From assembly GCA_943324165.2 (NCBI GenBank), contig CALPKO020000001.1:1-27752 (forward strand): a stretch of DNA of 27,752 bases, in the 5' to 3' direction. Below, piece after piece: positions 17,453 through 24,696 of this stretch. The DNA comes from Bdellovibrio sp. ZAP7 (GTDB lineage: Bacteria > Bacteroidota > Bacteroidia > Flavobacteriales > Flavobacteriaceae). The notes under the pieces are model-generated. The model was not told the DNA's origin and ran no database searches. It saw only the letters and a list, made by a program, of their open reading frames with translations. Within the stretch, counting starts at the first letter, position 1. Each line of letters starts with the position of its first letter. Both the position numbers and the translations under genes were made by a program.

Positions 17453-18574
17453 TTATCCAAAACTTTCCCAAAAATTCTCAGAATTGATTACAATAAATTC
17501 ACTTTCAGGATATTTGTTTGAAAACGACAATGGTAATTTGGCTTTTGATTTAGTGTTCCATTTAATTTCAATCGCCTGCAAAAGCCCATTTTTTTCAATA
17601 ATTAAATCGACTTCCTGTTGCTCATTGGAACGCCAAAAATAAAATTTTTGAAATTTTTCTTGGTATTCATTTGTTTTAAAATATTCATTTATAACGAAGT
17701 TTTCAAACAAATTGCCTTTGTCGCTTCGGGTTTCAAAAGGGGAAAAATCACTAATTATAGCATTCCTTATGCCTAAATCATTAAAATATATTTTTTTACC
17801 TTTCTTGATTTCACTTCTTTGATTGGTGTGGTAAGAATTTAATCTATAAATCACAAACGATTGTTCCAACATATGAATGTATTCTTCGACTGTTTCACTT
17901 TTCAAACCTATCATTTTTCCGAGTTCGTTATAGTTAACTTCACTTCCGATTTGCCAAGCCAATGCTTTCAAAAGCTCTTGCATTTTTTCAGGTTTTCTGA
18001 TACCATTAAAAAGCAAAATATCTTTGTATAAATAACTGTCAGACAGCAATCTTAAAATTTTTTCTTCGCCATTTTTTGTGGTAACAACTTCTGGATAATA
18101 GCCGTAAACCAATCTGTGCGGCAACATTCTAATTTCTTCTAACAAACCTATCTCGTTTTTCATTTCTGTAAACGAAAGCGGAAACAATTTGTGTTCAAAT
18201 TTGCGTCCCGTTAATGGTTCATTTAATTTATTTCGCAATTCAAATGCGCTCGAACCTGTAGCAATTACTTGAATTTCTGGAATATAATCGGTTATTAATT
18301 TTAATTTACTACCAATATTATCTATTTTTTGCGCTTCGTCAATTATCACAAATTTGTTGTGTCCAAAAAAAGATTTCAATCTTGTTGCCGTTGCATTTTC
18401 AAAAATTAAAGCAACATCTGGGTTTTCGGCATCAAGCCATAAAGTATTTTGCTCGTTTTTAAAAATATTTTTGAGCATCGTACTTTTGCCAACTTGTCGT
18501 GCTCCTAACAAAACAATTGCTTTGCTTTGAAAAAACTCTTTTTTGATGTTTTCAATGATAGTTCTAAAAATCAT
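17453..18574 (-). CDS. AAA_14/DUF4143 ATP-binding protein
   Basis: A 373-residue protein with the two-part layout of this family. The N-terminal ATPase has Walker A GARQVGKST (24-32), Walker B FVIIDEAQK (75-83) and a sensor-like VIATGSSAFEL (about 105-115). The C-terminal DUF4143 part has a winged-helix-like segment (NYNELGKMIGLKSETVEEYI) and ends with a possible PD-(D/E)xK fold: FWRSNEQQEVDLIIEK then LQAIEIKWN, with Glu, Asp and ExK in the expected order. The biological role of the family is unsettled, although many copies occur per Bacteroidota genome. It stands alone, with its own promoter and a hairpin after the stop. The start ATG at 18574 lies only 9 bases from the -7 element. Confidence 0.9.
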   Translation of the reverse strand: MIFRTIIENIKKEFFQSKAIVLLGARQVGKSTMLKNIFKNEQNTLWLDAENPDVALIFENATATRLKSFFGHNKFVIIDEAQKIDNIGSKLKLITDYIPEIQVIATGSSAFELRNKLNEPLTGRKFEHKLFPLSFTEMKNEIGLLEEIRMLPHRLVYGYYPEVVTTKNGEEKILRLLSDSYLYKDILLFNGIRKPEKMQELLKALAWQIGSEVNYNELGKMIGLKSETVEEYIHMLEQSFVIYRLNSYHTNQRSEIKKGKKIYFNDLGIRNAIISDFSPFETRSDKGNLFENFVINEYFKTNEYQEKFQKFYFWRSNEQQEVDLIIEKNGLLQAIEIKWNTKSKAKLPLSFSNKYPESEFIVINSENFWESFG

Positions 18575-18582
18575 TTTTTTAA

Positions 18583-18611
18583 CAAAGATAGAAACTTTTC
18601 ACGAATCAAAA
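18583..18611 (-). promoter_or_regulatory. Promoter of the AAA_14/DUF4143 gene, nearly leaderless
   Basis: On the minus strand TATCTTTG (18583-18590) fully matches TAnnTTTG, with TTTTG (18607-18611) 16 bases upstream as a -33 candidate. Only 8 bases separate the -7 box from the ATG, so the transcript would have little or no 5' leader. Confidence 0.5.
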
Positions 18612-18613
18612 TT

Positions 18614-18680
18614 AAAAAACACGTTTATTTTCCGTTATGATGGAAAAAAAACGTGTTTATTTTCTGTTATAATGGGAAAA
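18614..18680. repeat. Two imperfect direct repeats, 32 bp apart, each with dyad symmetry
   Basis: Copy 1 (18614-18647) and copy 2 (18646-18680) align over about 33 bases with a handful of differences. Each has a shared GTTTATTTT, then a core close to TTTTCC-RTTATAAY-GGAAAA, which reads the same on both strands. Copy 1 is TTTTCCGTTATGATGGAAAA (18628-18647). The 32-bp offset is about three helical turns. The pair lies immediately upstream of the AAA ATPase promoter. Confidence 0.7.
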
Positions 18681-18824
18681 TTGGGTTTTTTTAACTTTCT
18701 TCAAGCTACTGAACTAGATTTAATATCTCTGTTTTTTTGATTTTGTTTAAACAACTATATATTGAATCAATTGAAAAGTTTCAAAAAATCTATCAGAAAT
18801 TGACTTTAACGTACAAATGATTGC

Positions 18825-19457
18825 CTATTTCCTGCCAAAATCTGCTGGGATTTCACCCCAAGCTTTCGTTTCCCATTTTAAAATTTTATTGTTAAACGTA
18901 TTTAATTTTAACCAATTTTCCGCTCGATCAATCAAATCGAAAAGCACTTGATTCTTTTTGTTTAAAACTAAATTGGTTTTGCATTTCTTTTGTTTTATCC
19001 AACTAATTGCAATTTTAGAATCCGAATAAATAGGAACTGCACTATTTACATTTTTCAAAAATGCTAATCCGTGTACCAATGCTAAAAATTCTCCAATATT
19101 ATTTGTTCCTTGTTCGAATGGACCTTTTGCAAACAATTGTTTTTTTGAATGGGTTTCAACGCCGCGGTATTCCATAATTCCTGGATTTCCTGCGCAAGCT
19201 GCATCAACAGCAATTGAATTTAAAATCGGACTTCCTATTTTTAGCAATTCTGACTTTGATAACTTTATTTCGACAGTTTTTTTTCCAATAATATCAAAAT
19301 AATTGCTAGAATACGCAGCTTTTGCCATTTCTAAACTCTCAAACGACTTGAATTTTGCTTGAGGATAGTTTTGCGTAACTGCTTTACATTTTTGCCATGA
19401 ATCAAAAATACCGGTTTCAATTCCGTCCCAAACTACATAAAATTTTTTCTTTGCCAT
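18825..19457 (-). CDS. Ribonuclease H with N-terminal viroplasmin domain
   Basis: A 210-residue protein. Residues 1-55 (KKFYVVWDGIETGIFDSW, then FKSFESLEMAKAAY) form the caulimovirus viroplasmin/RNase H hybrid-binding domain, which grips RNA/DNA duplexes. The RNase HI-type catalytic domain follows, with acidic residues Asp85 (SIAVDAACAG), Glu123 (NNIGEFLAL), Asp146 (PIYSDSKIA) and Asp206 (GEIPADFGRK) in the expected places. It should degrade the RNA strand of RNA/DNA hybrids in the cytoplasm, for example R-loops or primers. Its start overlaps the stop of purN by one base (TAATG), so the two are cotranscribed. All four catalytic acids are present, so it is expected to be active. Confidence 0.92.
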   Translation of the reverse strand: MAKKKFYVVWDGIETGIFDSWQKCKAVTQNYPQAKFKSFESLEMAKAAYSSNYFDIIGKKTVEIKLSKSELLKIGSPILNSIAVDAACAGNPGIMEYRGVETHSKKQLFAKGPFEQGTNNIGEFLALVHGLAFLKNVNSAVPIYSDSKIAISWIKQKKCKTNLVLNKKNQVLFDLIDRAENWLKLNTFNNKILKWETKAWGEIPADFGRK

Positions 19458-20026
19458 TAGGTTTGGTTTTTAAGCAGTTTTTCGATTGCCGTGGGAAAAC
19501 ATTCCATTTCCATTTCATTTATTTTTTCTGCAATTTCATCAGCAGAAACACAATCTTCAATATTAATTGATTTTTGTAATATAAATTCTCCTTCGTCATA
19601 ATGTTCATTTACGAAATGAATGGTAATACCAGTTTCTGCTTCATTGTTTTCCAAAACAGATTGATGCACTTTCAGTCCGTACATTCCTTTTCCACCATAT
19701 TTTGGCAACAACGAAGGATGAATATTAATGATTTTGTTGGGAAATTCAGCAATAATTGCTATTGGGAATTTAAGTAAAAAACCAGCTAAAACTATTAAAT
19801 CCGGATGATAATCTTCCAATTTTTTTAAAACCATCCCTTCATTCAGTTCGTTTTTTGAAAAAATTTCGGTCGCAACTTCCCGTTTTTTTGTTTTTTCAAT
19901 CACTTTTGCATTTTCATTGTTGCAAAACACAGCCACTACTTTTGCGAAAGCACTATTTTGGAAATGAATCATAATGTTTTCGGCATTTGTCCCAGATCCC
20001 GAGGCGAAAATCACAATATTTTTCAT
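19457..20026 (-). CDS. purN: Phosphoribosylglycinamide formyltransferase 1
   Basis: A 189-residue enzyme of normal length for PurN, which transfers a formyl group from 10-formyltetrahydrofolate to GAR, the third step of purine synthesis. Visible motifs are the phosphate-binding loop FASGSGTNAENI (7-18), the active-site INIHPSLLPKY with Asn101 and His103, GITIHFVNEHYDEG with the catalytic Asp144, and the folate-site GFLLKFP near 82-88. It is transcribed away from acpP, with 175 bases between the two starts. RNase H follows in the same transcript by a one-base overlap. No clear TAnnTTTG element was found before it. Confidence 0.95.
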   Translation of the reverse strand: MKNIVIFASGSGTNAENIMIHFQNSAFAKVVAVFCNNENAKVIEKTKKREVATEIFSKNELNEGMVLKKLEDYHPDLIVLAGFLLKFPIAIIAEFPNKIINIHPSLLPKYGGKGMYGLKVHQSVLENNEAETGITIHFVNEHYDEGEFILQKSINIEDCVSADEIAEKINEMEMECFPTAIEKLLKNQT

Positions 20027-20163
20027 TTGTTTAGGTCTAATTTTTTAGCAAAAAAAAGAATAAATTTTCACAAAAAATTATTTTTAAGGGTCTTTGTTAA
20101 ATTATTTTTTTAATTTCGTGTTCATATTTATTAACAAAAAAGTGGTTTTAAAATAAAGTTTTT

Positions 20164-20171
20164 TATTTTTG
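20164..20171 (+). promoter_or_regulatory. Promoter -7 element of acpP
   Basis: TATTTTTG fully matches TAnnTTTG and lies 30 bases upstream of the acpP ATG. The -33 box is not evident (the sequence at that distance reads GTGG). The rest of the 175-base purN-acpP gap (20027-20201) is A/T-rich and shows no other structure. Confidence 0.5.
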
Positions 20172-20201
20172 CCAACAATTTAAATTTTAAAATTAAAGAT
20201 T

Positions 20202-20438
20202 ATGTCAGACATTGCATCAAGAGTAAAAGCGATTATCGTAGACAAATTAGGCGTTGACGAGAACGAAGTTGTATTAGAAGCGAGCTTCACAAATGATTTA
20301 GGAGCCGATTCATTAGACACTGTTGAGCTAATTATGGAGTTCGAAAAAGAATTTGATATCCAAATTCCAGACGACCAAGCAGAAAATATCGCAACTGTTG
20401 GTCAAGCGATTTCTTACATTGAAGAAGCTAAAAAATAA
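20202..20438 (+). CDS. acpP: Acyl carrier protein
   Basis: A 78-residue acidic protein with the phosphopantetheine attachment site [12 protein letters not shown], the modified Ser being residue 37. Length and helix pattern match bacterial AcpP. After modification by holo-ACP synthase it carries growing acyl chains as thioesters for the type II fatty acid synthase in the cytoplasm. It is followed by a clear terminator and then by fabF, so it can be made in excess of its downstream partner, as is usual for ACP. A promoter -7 element precedes it. Confidence 0.97.
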   Translation: MSDIASRVKAIIVDKLGVDENEVVLEASFTNDLGADSLDTVELIMEFEKEFDIQIPDDQAENIATVGQAISYIEEAKK

Positions 20439-20446
20439 TAAATCAG

Positions 20447-20485
20447 CACCCGTTTTTTTATAAAATTAACGGGTGTTATTATTTT
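20447..20485 (+). terminator. Intrinsic terminator after acpP
   Basis: The stem CACCCGTT (20447-20454) pairs with AACGGGTG (20468-20475) across a 13-base A/T-rich loop and is followed by a T-rich tract. It lies 9 bases after the acpP stop. The remaining bases to fabF (20486-20616) are A/T-rich; a near-match to TAnnTTTG around 20578-20587 (spacing off by one) may serve as a fabF promoter. Confidence 0.75.
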
Positions 20486-20616
20486 TAATTTAGAATTACA
20501 GATTGATTTTCAATCACCATCATAATTTATTGTAATACCTGTGTCTTTTTATGATTATAGAATATCAGAAAGCAGAGGTATTATTTGTTTAAATTCAAAA
20601 TTTTAAAATCCAATAT

Positions 20617-21870
20617 ATGGAATTAAGGCGAGTTGTTGTAACAGGTTTAGGTGCGCTTACTCCAATCGGAAATACGGTTCAAGACTATTGGAACGGATTA
20701 ATAAACGGTGTTAGCGGTGCTGCACCAATTACTTATTTTGATACAACACATTTCAAAACGAAATTTGCTTGCGAATTGAAAAACTTTAATGCAGAAGACT
20801 ATCTTGATCGCAAAGAAGCTCGAAAAATGGATCGCTATGCGCAATATGCAATGGTCTCATCTGACGAAGCTGTTAAAGATGCTAACTTTGATTTTGAAAA
20901 ACTAGACAAAGATAGAGTAGGTGTTATTTGGGGTTCGGGCATTGGTGGTTTAGAAACTTTTCAACAAGAAGTAACAGAATTTGTTAACGGAAATGGAGTT
21001 CCAAAATTCAATCCTTTTTTCATTCCAAAAATGATTGCTGATATTGCAGGTGGACATATTTCGATAAAATATGGTTTTAGAGGACCTAATTTTACTACAG
21101 TTTCTGCTTGTGCTTCCTCTACAAATGCAATTATAGATTCTTTTAATTATATTCGTTTAGGTCACGCCGACGTGATGGTTACAGGAGGTTCTGAAGCTGC
21201 TGTTACAATTGCTGGAATGGGTGGATTTAATGCAATGCACGCACTATCAACTAGGAATGATGATCCAAAAACAGCTTCGAGACCAATGGACAAAGACCGT
21301 GATGGATTTGTTTTAGGTGAAGGAGCCGGAACGTTAATTTTAGAAGAATATGAACACGCAATTGCCCGAGGAGCAACCATTTATTGTGAAATTGGCGGTG
21401 GTGGAATGTCTGCTGACGCACATCATATTACCGCTCCGCATCCTGAAGGATTGGGTGCAAAAAATGTAATGATCAATTGCTTGCGCGATGCAGGTTTGAA
21501 TCCAACGGATGTAGATGGTGTAAACATGCACGGTACTTCAACTCCACTTGGCGATATTGCTGAAAGCAAAGCTATTCTTCATGTTTTTGGAGAACATGCT
21601 TACACAATGAACTTAAATTCGACCAAATCGATGACAGGGCATTTGCTTGGAGCAGCTGGCGCAATAGAAACCATTTCTTCAATTTTGGCGATAAAAAACG
21701 GAATTATTCCTCCAACAATCAATCATTTTACGGATGATGAAAACATAGATTCAAAACTGAACTTCACTTTCAATAAAGCACAAAAAAGAGACGTGAAAGT
21801 TTTGATGAGCAATAATTTTGGTTTTGGCGGACACAATGCTTGCGTTTTGGTAAAAAAATTAGAATTATAA
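20617..21870 (+). CDS. fabF: Beta-ketoacyl-ACP synthase II
   Basis: A 417-residue condensing enzyme of full length. The catalytic Cys165 is in TVSACASSTN, and the two His residues are His305 (MHGTSTPLGD) and His342 (KSMTGHLLGAAG, with Lys337 nearby), giving the Cys-His-His triad of KAS I/II. The C-terminus has the NNFGFGGHN motif. It elongates acyl-ACP with malonyl-ACP in fatty acid synthesis, using the ACP encoded just upstream. KAS II is preferred over KAS I on overall pattern and on the acpP-fabF-rnc order. The rnc gene begins 2 bases after its stop. Confidence 0.96.
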   Translation: MELRRVVVTGLGALTPIGNTVQDYWNGLINGVSGAAPITYFDTTHFKTKFACELKNFNAEDYLDRKEARKMDRYAQYAMVSSDEAVKDANFDFEKLDKDRVGVIWGSGIGGLETFQQEVTEFVNGNGVPKFNPFFIPKMIADIAGGHISIKYGFRGPNFTTVSACASSTNAIIDSFNYIRLGHADVMVTGGSEAAVTIAGMGGFNAMHALSTRNDDPKTASRPMDKDRDGFVLGEGAGTLILEEYEHAIARGATIYCEIGGGGMSADAHHITAPHPEGLGAKNVMINCLRDAGLNPTDVDGVNMHGTSTPLGDIAESKAILHVFGEHAYTMNLNSTKSMTGHLLGAAGAIETISSILAIKNGIIPPTINHFTDDENIDSKLNFTFNKAQKRDVKVLMSNNFGFGGHNACVLVKKLEL

Positions 21871-21872
21871 TT

Positions 21873-22619
21873 TTGACAGCATTTTTTAAAAAAATATTCT
21901 TCAAATCCCGTTCTCTAAAGGAAGACGGGATTTTTTTTATAGAAATTGAAAAAATTGTAGGGTTTAAACCTAAAAATATTGAGAATTTCCAAAAAGTTTT
22001 TACCCACCGTTCTATGAATAAATTAGATAGCAAAGGAAATCCCTTGAGCTATGAAAGGCTAGAATTTTTGGGCGATGCCATGTTGAGTTCTGTTATCGCC
22101 GCGCACCTTTTTAAAGAAGTTCCATCAGGAGATGAAGGATATTTGACCAAAATGCGTTCTAAAATTGTTAGTCGAGAACATTTGAACGAACTGGGTAAAG
22201 ATTTAAATTTAATTCAATTTTTGGAAAGTAAAATTACTGCACAAAATTTCGGAGAAAATATCCATGGCAACATTTTTGAAGCATTGGTTGGTGCCATTTA
22301 TTTAGATGGTGGATTTCAAATGTGTGAAAAATTTATCCATCAGAAAGTTATAAAACTCTATGTAGATATTCCAAGATTAGAAGGAAAGGTAATCAGCTAC
22401 AAAAGTCTTTTGATAGAATGGTGTCAAAAAGAAAAGAAGACATTTCACTACGATGTTTTTGAAGACAACGGAATCGGCGGAGAGCGTCTTTTTGGAGTAA
22501 AATTGAGCATTGACGACAAAATAATTGCTAAAGCAAGGGCTACATCAAAAAAGAAAGCAGAAGAAAAAGCTTCTCAAAGGGCCTATTTTGCGTTTCAAAA
22601 AAGTATTGATAATAAGTAA
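21873..22619 (+). CDS. rnc: Ribonuclease III
   Basis: A 248-residue protein with the RNase III signature ERLEFLGDAML (about 62-72), the second acidic motif NIFEALVGAIYLDGG, and a C-terminal double-stranded RNA-binding domain (SYKSLLIEWCQ ... ATSKKKAEEKASQRAYF). It cleaves double-stranded RNA in rRNA processing and mRNA control. The frame is open back into fabF (TTG at 21840), but the TTG at 21873, 2 bases after the fabF stop, gives TAFFKKIFFKSRS, which fits the short basic N-terminus I recall from flavobacterial homologues; no ATG occurs before residue Met48. A terminator-like hairpin lies inside codons 11-22. It converges with the DUF1569 gene, 11 bases away. Confidence 0.93.
   Translation: MTAFFKKIFFKSRSLKEDGIFFIEIEKIVGFKPKNIENFQKVFTHRSMNKLDSKGNPLSYERLEFLGDAMLSSVIAAHLFKEVPSGDEGYLTKMRSKIVSREHLNELGKDLNLIQFLESKITAQNFGENIHGNIFEALVGAIYLDGGFQMCEKFIHQKVIKLYVDIPRLEGKVISYKSLLIEWCQKEKKTFHYDVFEDNGIGGERLFGVKLSIDDKIIAKARATSKKKAEEKASQRAYFAFQKSIDNK
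21903..21938 (+). terminator. Terminator-like hairpin at the fabF-rnc junction, inside the rnc 5' coding region
   Basis: AAATCCCGT (21903-21911) pairs perfectly with ACGGGATTT (21925-21933) around a 13-base loop, and the T-run continues to 21938 (eight T in all from 21931). It starts 33 bases after the fabF stop, the usual distance for an intrinsic terminator, but lies in codons encoding KSR and DGIFF of rnc. It could be a partial terminator/attenuator or an RNase III site. Confidence 0.6.
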
Positions 22620-22630
22620 CTTCTGCTGTT

Positions 22631-23083
22631 TTAAACACCAAATTGTTTCAAATGGTGGTCTAAATGTTTGTAGAACAAAATTCCCCATTCGTTTGGTGCC
22701 ATTTTTCCAAAAAAAGGATGGGTTTGTGTTTTTATGGCACTTTCTCCTTTTTGACCTAGACCTTGAACCATTTTACTGAGCATTTCTTGCTCCTTTTTAA
22801 AATCAAAATCAGATTCTATTTTAAATTGTTTGGATGTTGGTAAATTTTGTTTAAAATCTTCCCCATTATCAATTAGTTTTTTCTTCATCATTGCACCAAA
22901 CAAATAGCTGAAAATATTTCGTTTGATAATCAATTGTTCATTTGCAACTTCTAATGGTTTTTGGCAATGTACGAGCATTTGTGAAACATTCATTTTGCCC
23001 CATTTTCTCTCGGAATCTTGTTTTAAATTTAAAATTCGTTCTACAAGTTCATTGTTATCTTCTTGGTTAAAAATTGTTTTCAT
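22631..23083 (-). CDS. DUF1569 (DinB-like) protein
   Basis: A 150-residue helical protein. The MNVSQMLVHCQKPLEVA segment (helix 2 with His) and the HPFFGKMAPNEWGILFYKHLDHHLKQF end, with its HLDHHL, are the usual DUF1569/DinB-like pattern in which three His residues bind a metal in a four-helix bundle. No enzymatic role is proven for the family; some relatives are thiol-dependent transferases. The ATG at 23083 is chosen because the longer frame to 23122 would overlap the preceding gene and adds hydrophobic residues unrelated to the family. It follows the SpmA/B-like gene by 16 bases and may share its transcript. Confidence 0.82.
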   Translation of the reverse strand: MKTIFNQEDNNELVERILNLKQDSERKWGKMNVSQMLVHCQKPLEVANEQLIIKRNIFSYLFGAMMKKKLIDNGEDFKQNLPTSKQFKIESDFDFKKEQEMLSKMVQGLGQKGESAIKTQTHPFFGKMAPNEWGILFYKHLDHHLKQFGV

Positions 23084-23099
23084 AATTGTATTTTTTAAA

Positions 23100-24539
23100 T
23101 TAAAAAAACCAAATTGCCACAAAAATAGCGGTTATTACACAAATTAAATCTACTAAAAGCATGGTGCCTAAGGTGTATCTCGTATTTTTAATTTTGATAG
23201 AGCCAAAATAGACCGCAATTACATAAAAGGTGGTTTCTGCACTGCATTGAAAAATACAACTCAATCTTCCCGTTAAAGAATCTGGACCAAATGACCGCAT
23301 TGAATCAATCATAAATCCACGAGAACCACTAGAGCTAAACGGACGAAGCATGGCAACAGGAAGCGAGTCTGTAATTTCTTTAGCCACTCCAATGTTAGAA
23401 AAAACAAATGAAATTCCGTTGCTGATGATTTCAAATAAACCGCTGTTTCTAAAAAAAGAAATGGCAACCAACATTGTCAATACATAAGGAAAAATCGTTA
23501 CTCCGGTTTTAGTGCCATTGTTGGCGCCAACCACAAAAGCATCAAAAATTGTGGTTTCTTTTTCAGTAAATTTTTTCTCGTTTATAAAAGAAAAAATCAA
23601 AGTAAAAGCGATAATCACTACCAACATCAAACCGGAAAGATTTGAAGTAAAAAAGTTTTTTCCGATTAAATCTAAACTACTAATATAAAACAATAGTCCA
23701 GCAATAGCTGCAATGATTGTCATTAAAGCCAAGACTAACGAAGCACTTTTGAAATTAATTTTTTGACGAATTCCGACAATTAAAAATGCTGCAATTGTGC
23801 CAATAAAGGAAGTTAATATACAAGGCAACATTACATCTGCTGGATTAGCCGCATTTTCTGCTGCGCGATAACCAATTATTGAAGTTGGAATCAATGTTAA
23901 ACCAGCAGCATGCAAGCACATGAACATGATTTGGGCATCGCTTGCTTTGTCTTTTTCAGGATTTAAGGTTTGTAAACTTTCCATCGCTTTGAGTCCAAAA
24001 GGTGTTGCGGCTGAATCTAAACCGAGGAAATTGGCCGCAAAATTCAAAGTCATGTACGAAATTGATTCATGGTTTTTCGGTAGTGATGGAAAAATCTTTA
24101 CGAAAACTGGACTTAACATTTTAGCTAATTTTTCTGCTGCACCAGAATCGATTAGGAGTTGCATCAAACCACAAAAAAAGGTCAAATAGGCAATAAGTGG
24201 CAAAATTAGATCAAGCAAACTACTTTTGCAAGTTGGCAAAAGTCCATCGGCTTTTTGAATTCCACTGTAAATTTTGACTGTTTTATTCTTATAAACATAA
24301 GTAGTGTCCGCATTTAAAGTGTCGCGATTGATAACAATTGTTTTTTCGAGAGCATTATCTATGCTGTCTTTTATAAAAATTGGAAGTTGGTCGATATATT
24401 TTTCGGATATTAGAATTGGATCATCTTTTTTGCCATTCAGCATGTTATCGATGGTGTAGTTTTGTCCAGAAAACAGTCCAAACACAATAAATGCAATAGA
24501 AGAAATAAAAATAGTGAGCCAAAATCTGCTTAATACCAT
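23100..24539 (-). CDS. Nucleoside-recognition (SpmA/SpmB-fusion type) membrane protein
   Basis: A 479-residue polytopic membrane protein formed of two Gate (nucleoside recognition) halves. The first half has NFAANFLGLDSAATPFGLKAM and the LHAAGLTLIPTSIIGYRA segment, as in SpmA; the second has VAMLRPFSSSGSRG and SLTGRLSCIFQCSAETTFYVIAVYFG, as in SpmB. In Bacillus these are separate spore-maturation proteins; fused forms are common in Bacteroidota, which do not sporulate, and the transported substrate is unknown. Between the first helix and the SpmA part is a periplasmic insert of about 80 residues. The start ATG at 24539 faces the S8 protease gene, with 157 bases shared between their starts. 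Confidence 0.9.
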   Translation of the reverse strand: MVLSRFWLTIFISSIAFIVFGLFSGQNYTIDNMLNGKKDDPILISEKYIDQLPIFIKDSIDNALEKTIVINRDTLNADTTYVYKNKTVKIYSGIQKADGLLPTCKSSLLDLILPLIAYLTFFCGLMQLLIDSGAAEKLAKMLSPVFVKIFPSLPKNHESISYMTLNFAANFLGLDSAATPFGLKAMESLQTLNPEKDKASDAQIMFMCLHAAGLTLIPTSIIGYRAAENAANPADVMLPCILTSFIGTIAAFLIVGIRQKINFKSASLVLALMTIIAAIAGLLFYISSLDLIGKNFFTSNLSGLMLVVIIAFTLIFSFINEKKFTEKETTIFDAFVVGANNGTKTGVTIFPYVLTMLVAISFFRNSGLFEIISNGISFVFSNIGVAKEITDSLPVAMLRPFSSSGSRGFMIDSMRSFGPDSLTGRLSCIFQCSAETTFYVIAVYFGSIKIKNTRYTLGTMLLVDLICVITAIFVAIWFF

Positions 24540-24638
24540 AATTTATAATTTTTGTAAATATAATATTTCTTCACTTTTAAAGAAAATTTAATTTATATTA
24601 AAAAGAAGTGTTAAATTTTAGTGTAGAACATAAACAGA

Positions 24639-24671
24639 TTTGCATAGTATGCATAATAAACGATACTTTTG
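24639..24671 (+). promoter_or_regulatory. Promoter of the S8 protease gene, with a palindrome in the spacer
   Basis: TTTG (24639-24642), a 21-base spacer and TACTTTTG (24664-24671) match both boxes of the Bacteroidota promoter; the ATG is 25 bases downstream. The perfect 13-base palindrome TGCATAGTATGCA (24641-24653) overlaps the -33 box, a position suited to a repressor or activator. The rest of the divergent gap (24540-24696) is A/T-rich with nothing else clear. Confidence 0.65.
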
Positions 24672-24696
24672 TTTTCTAATTTAAAAATCATTTTTA

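Noticed and set aside
18614..18680. CRISPR-like array
   Set aside because: Only two repeat copies exist, they abut or overlap with no spacer of usual length, and no cas gene is present.
18743..18754. TTGTTTAAACAA palindrome between the AAA ATPase and RNase H genes
   Set aside because: A 12-base dyad in very A/T-rich DNA, without a T-run or promoter nearby, is likely to be chance.
21770..22033. Minus-strand frame of 87 codons over the fabF-rnc junction
   Set aside because: It overlaps two well-supported genes on the other strand and shows no family pattern or promoter.
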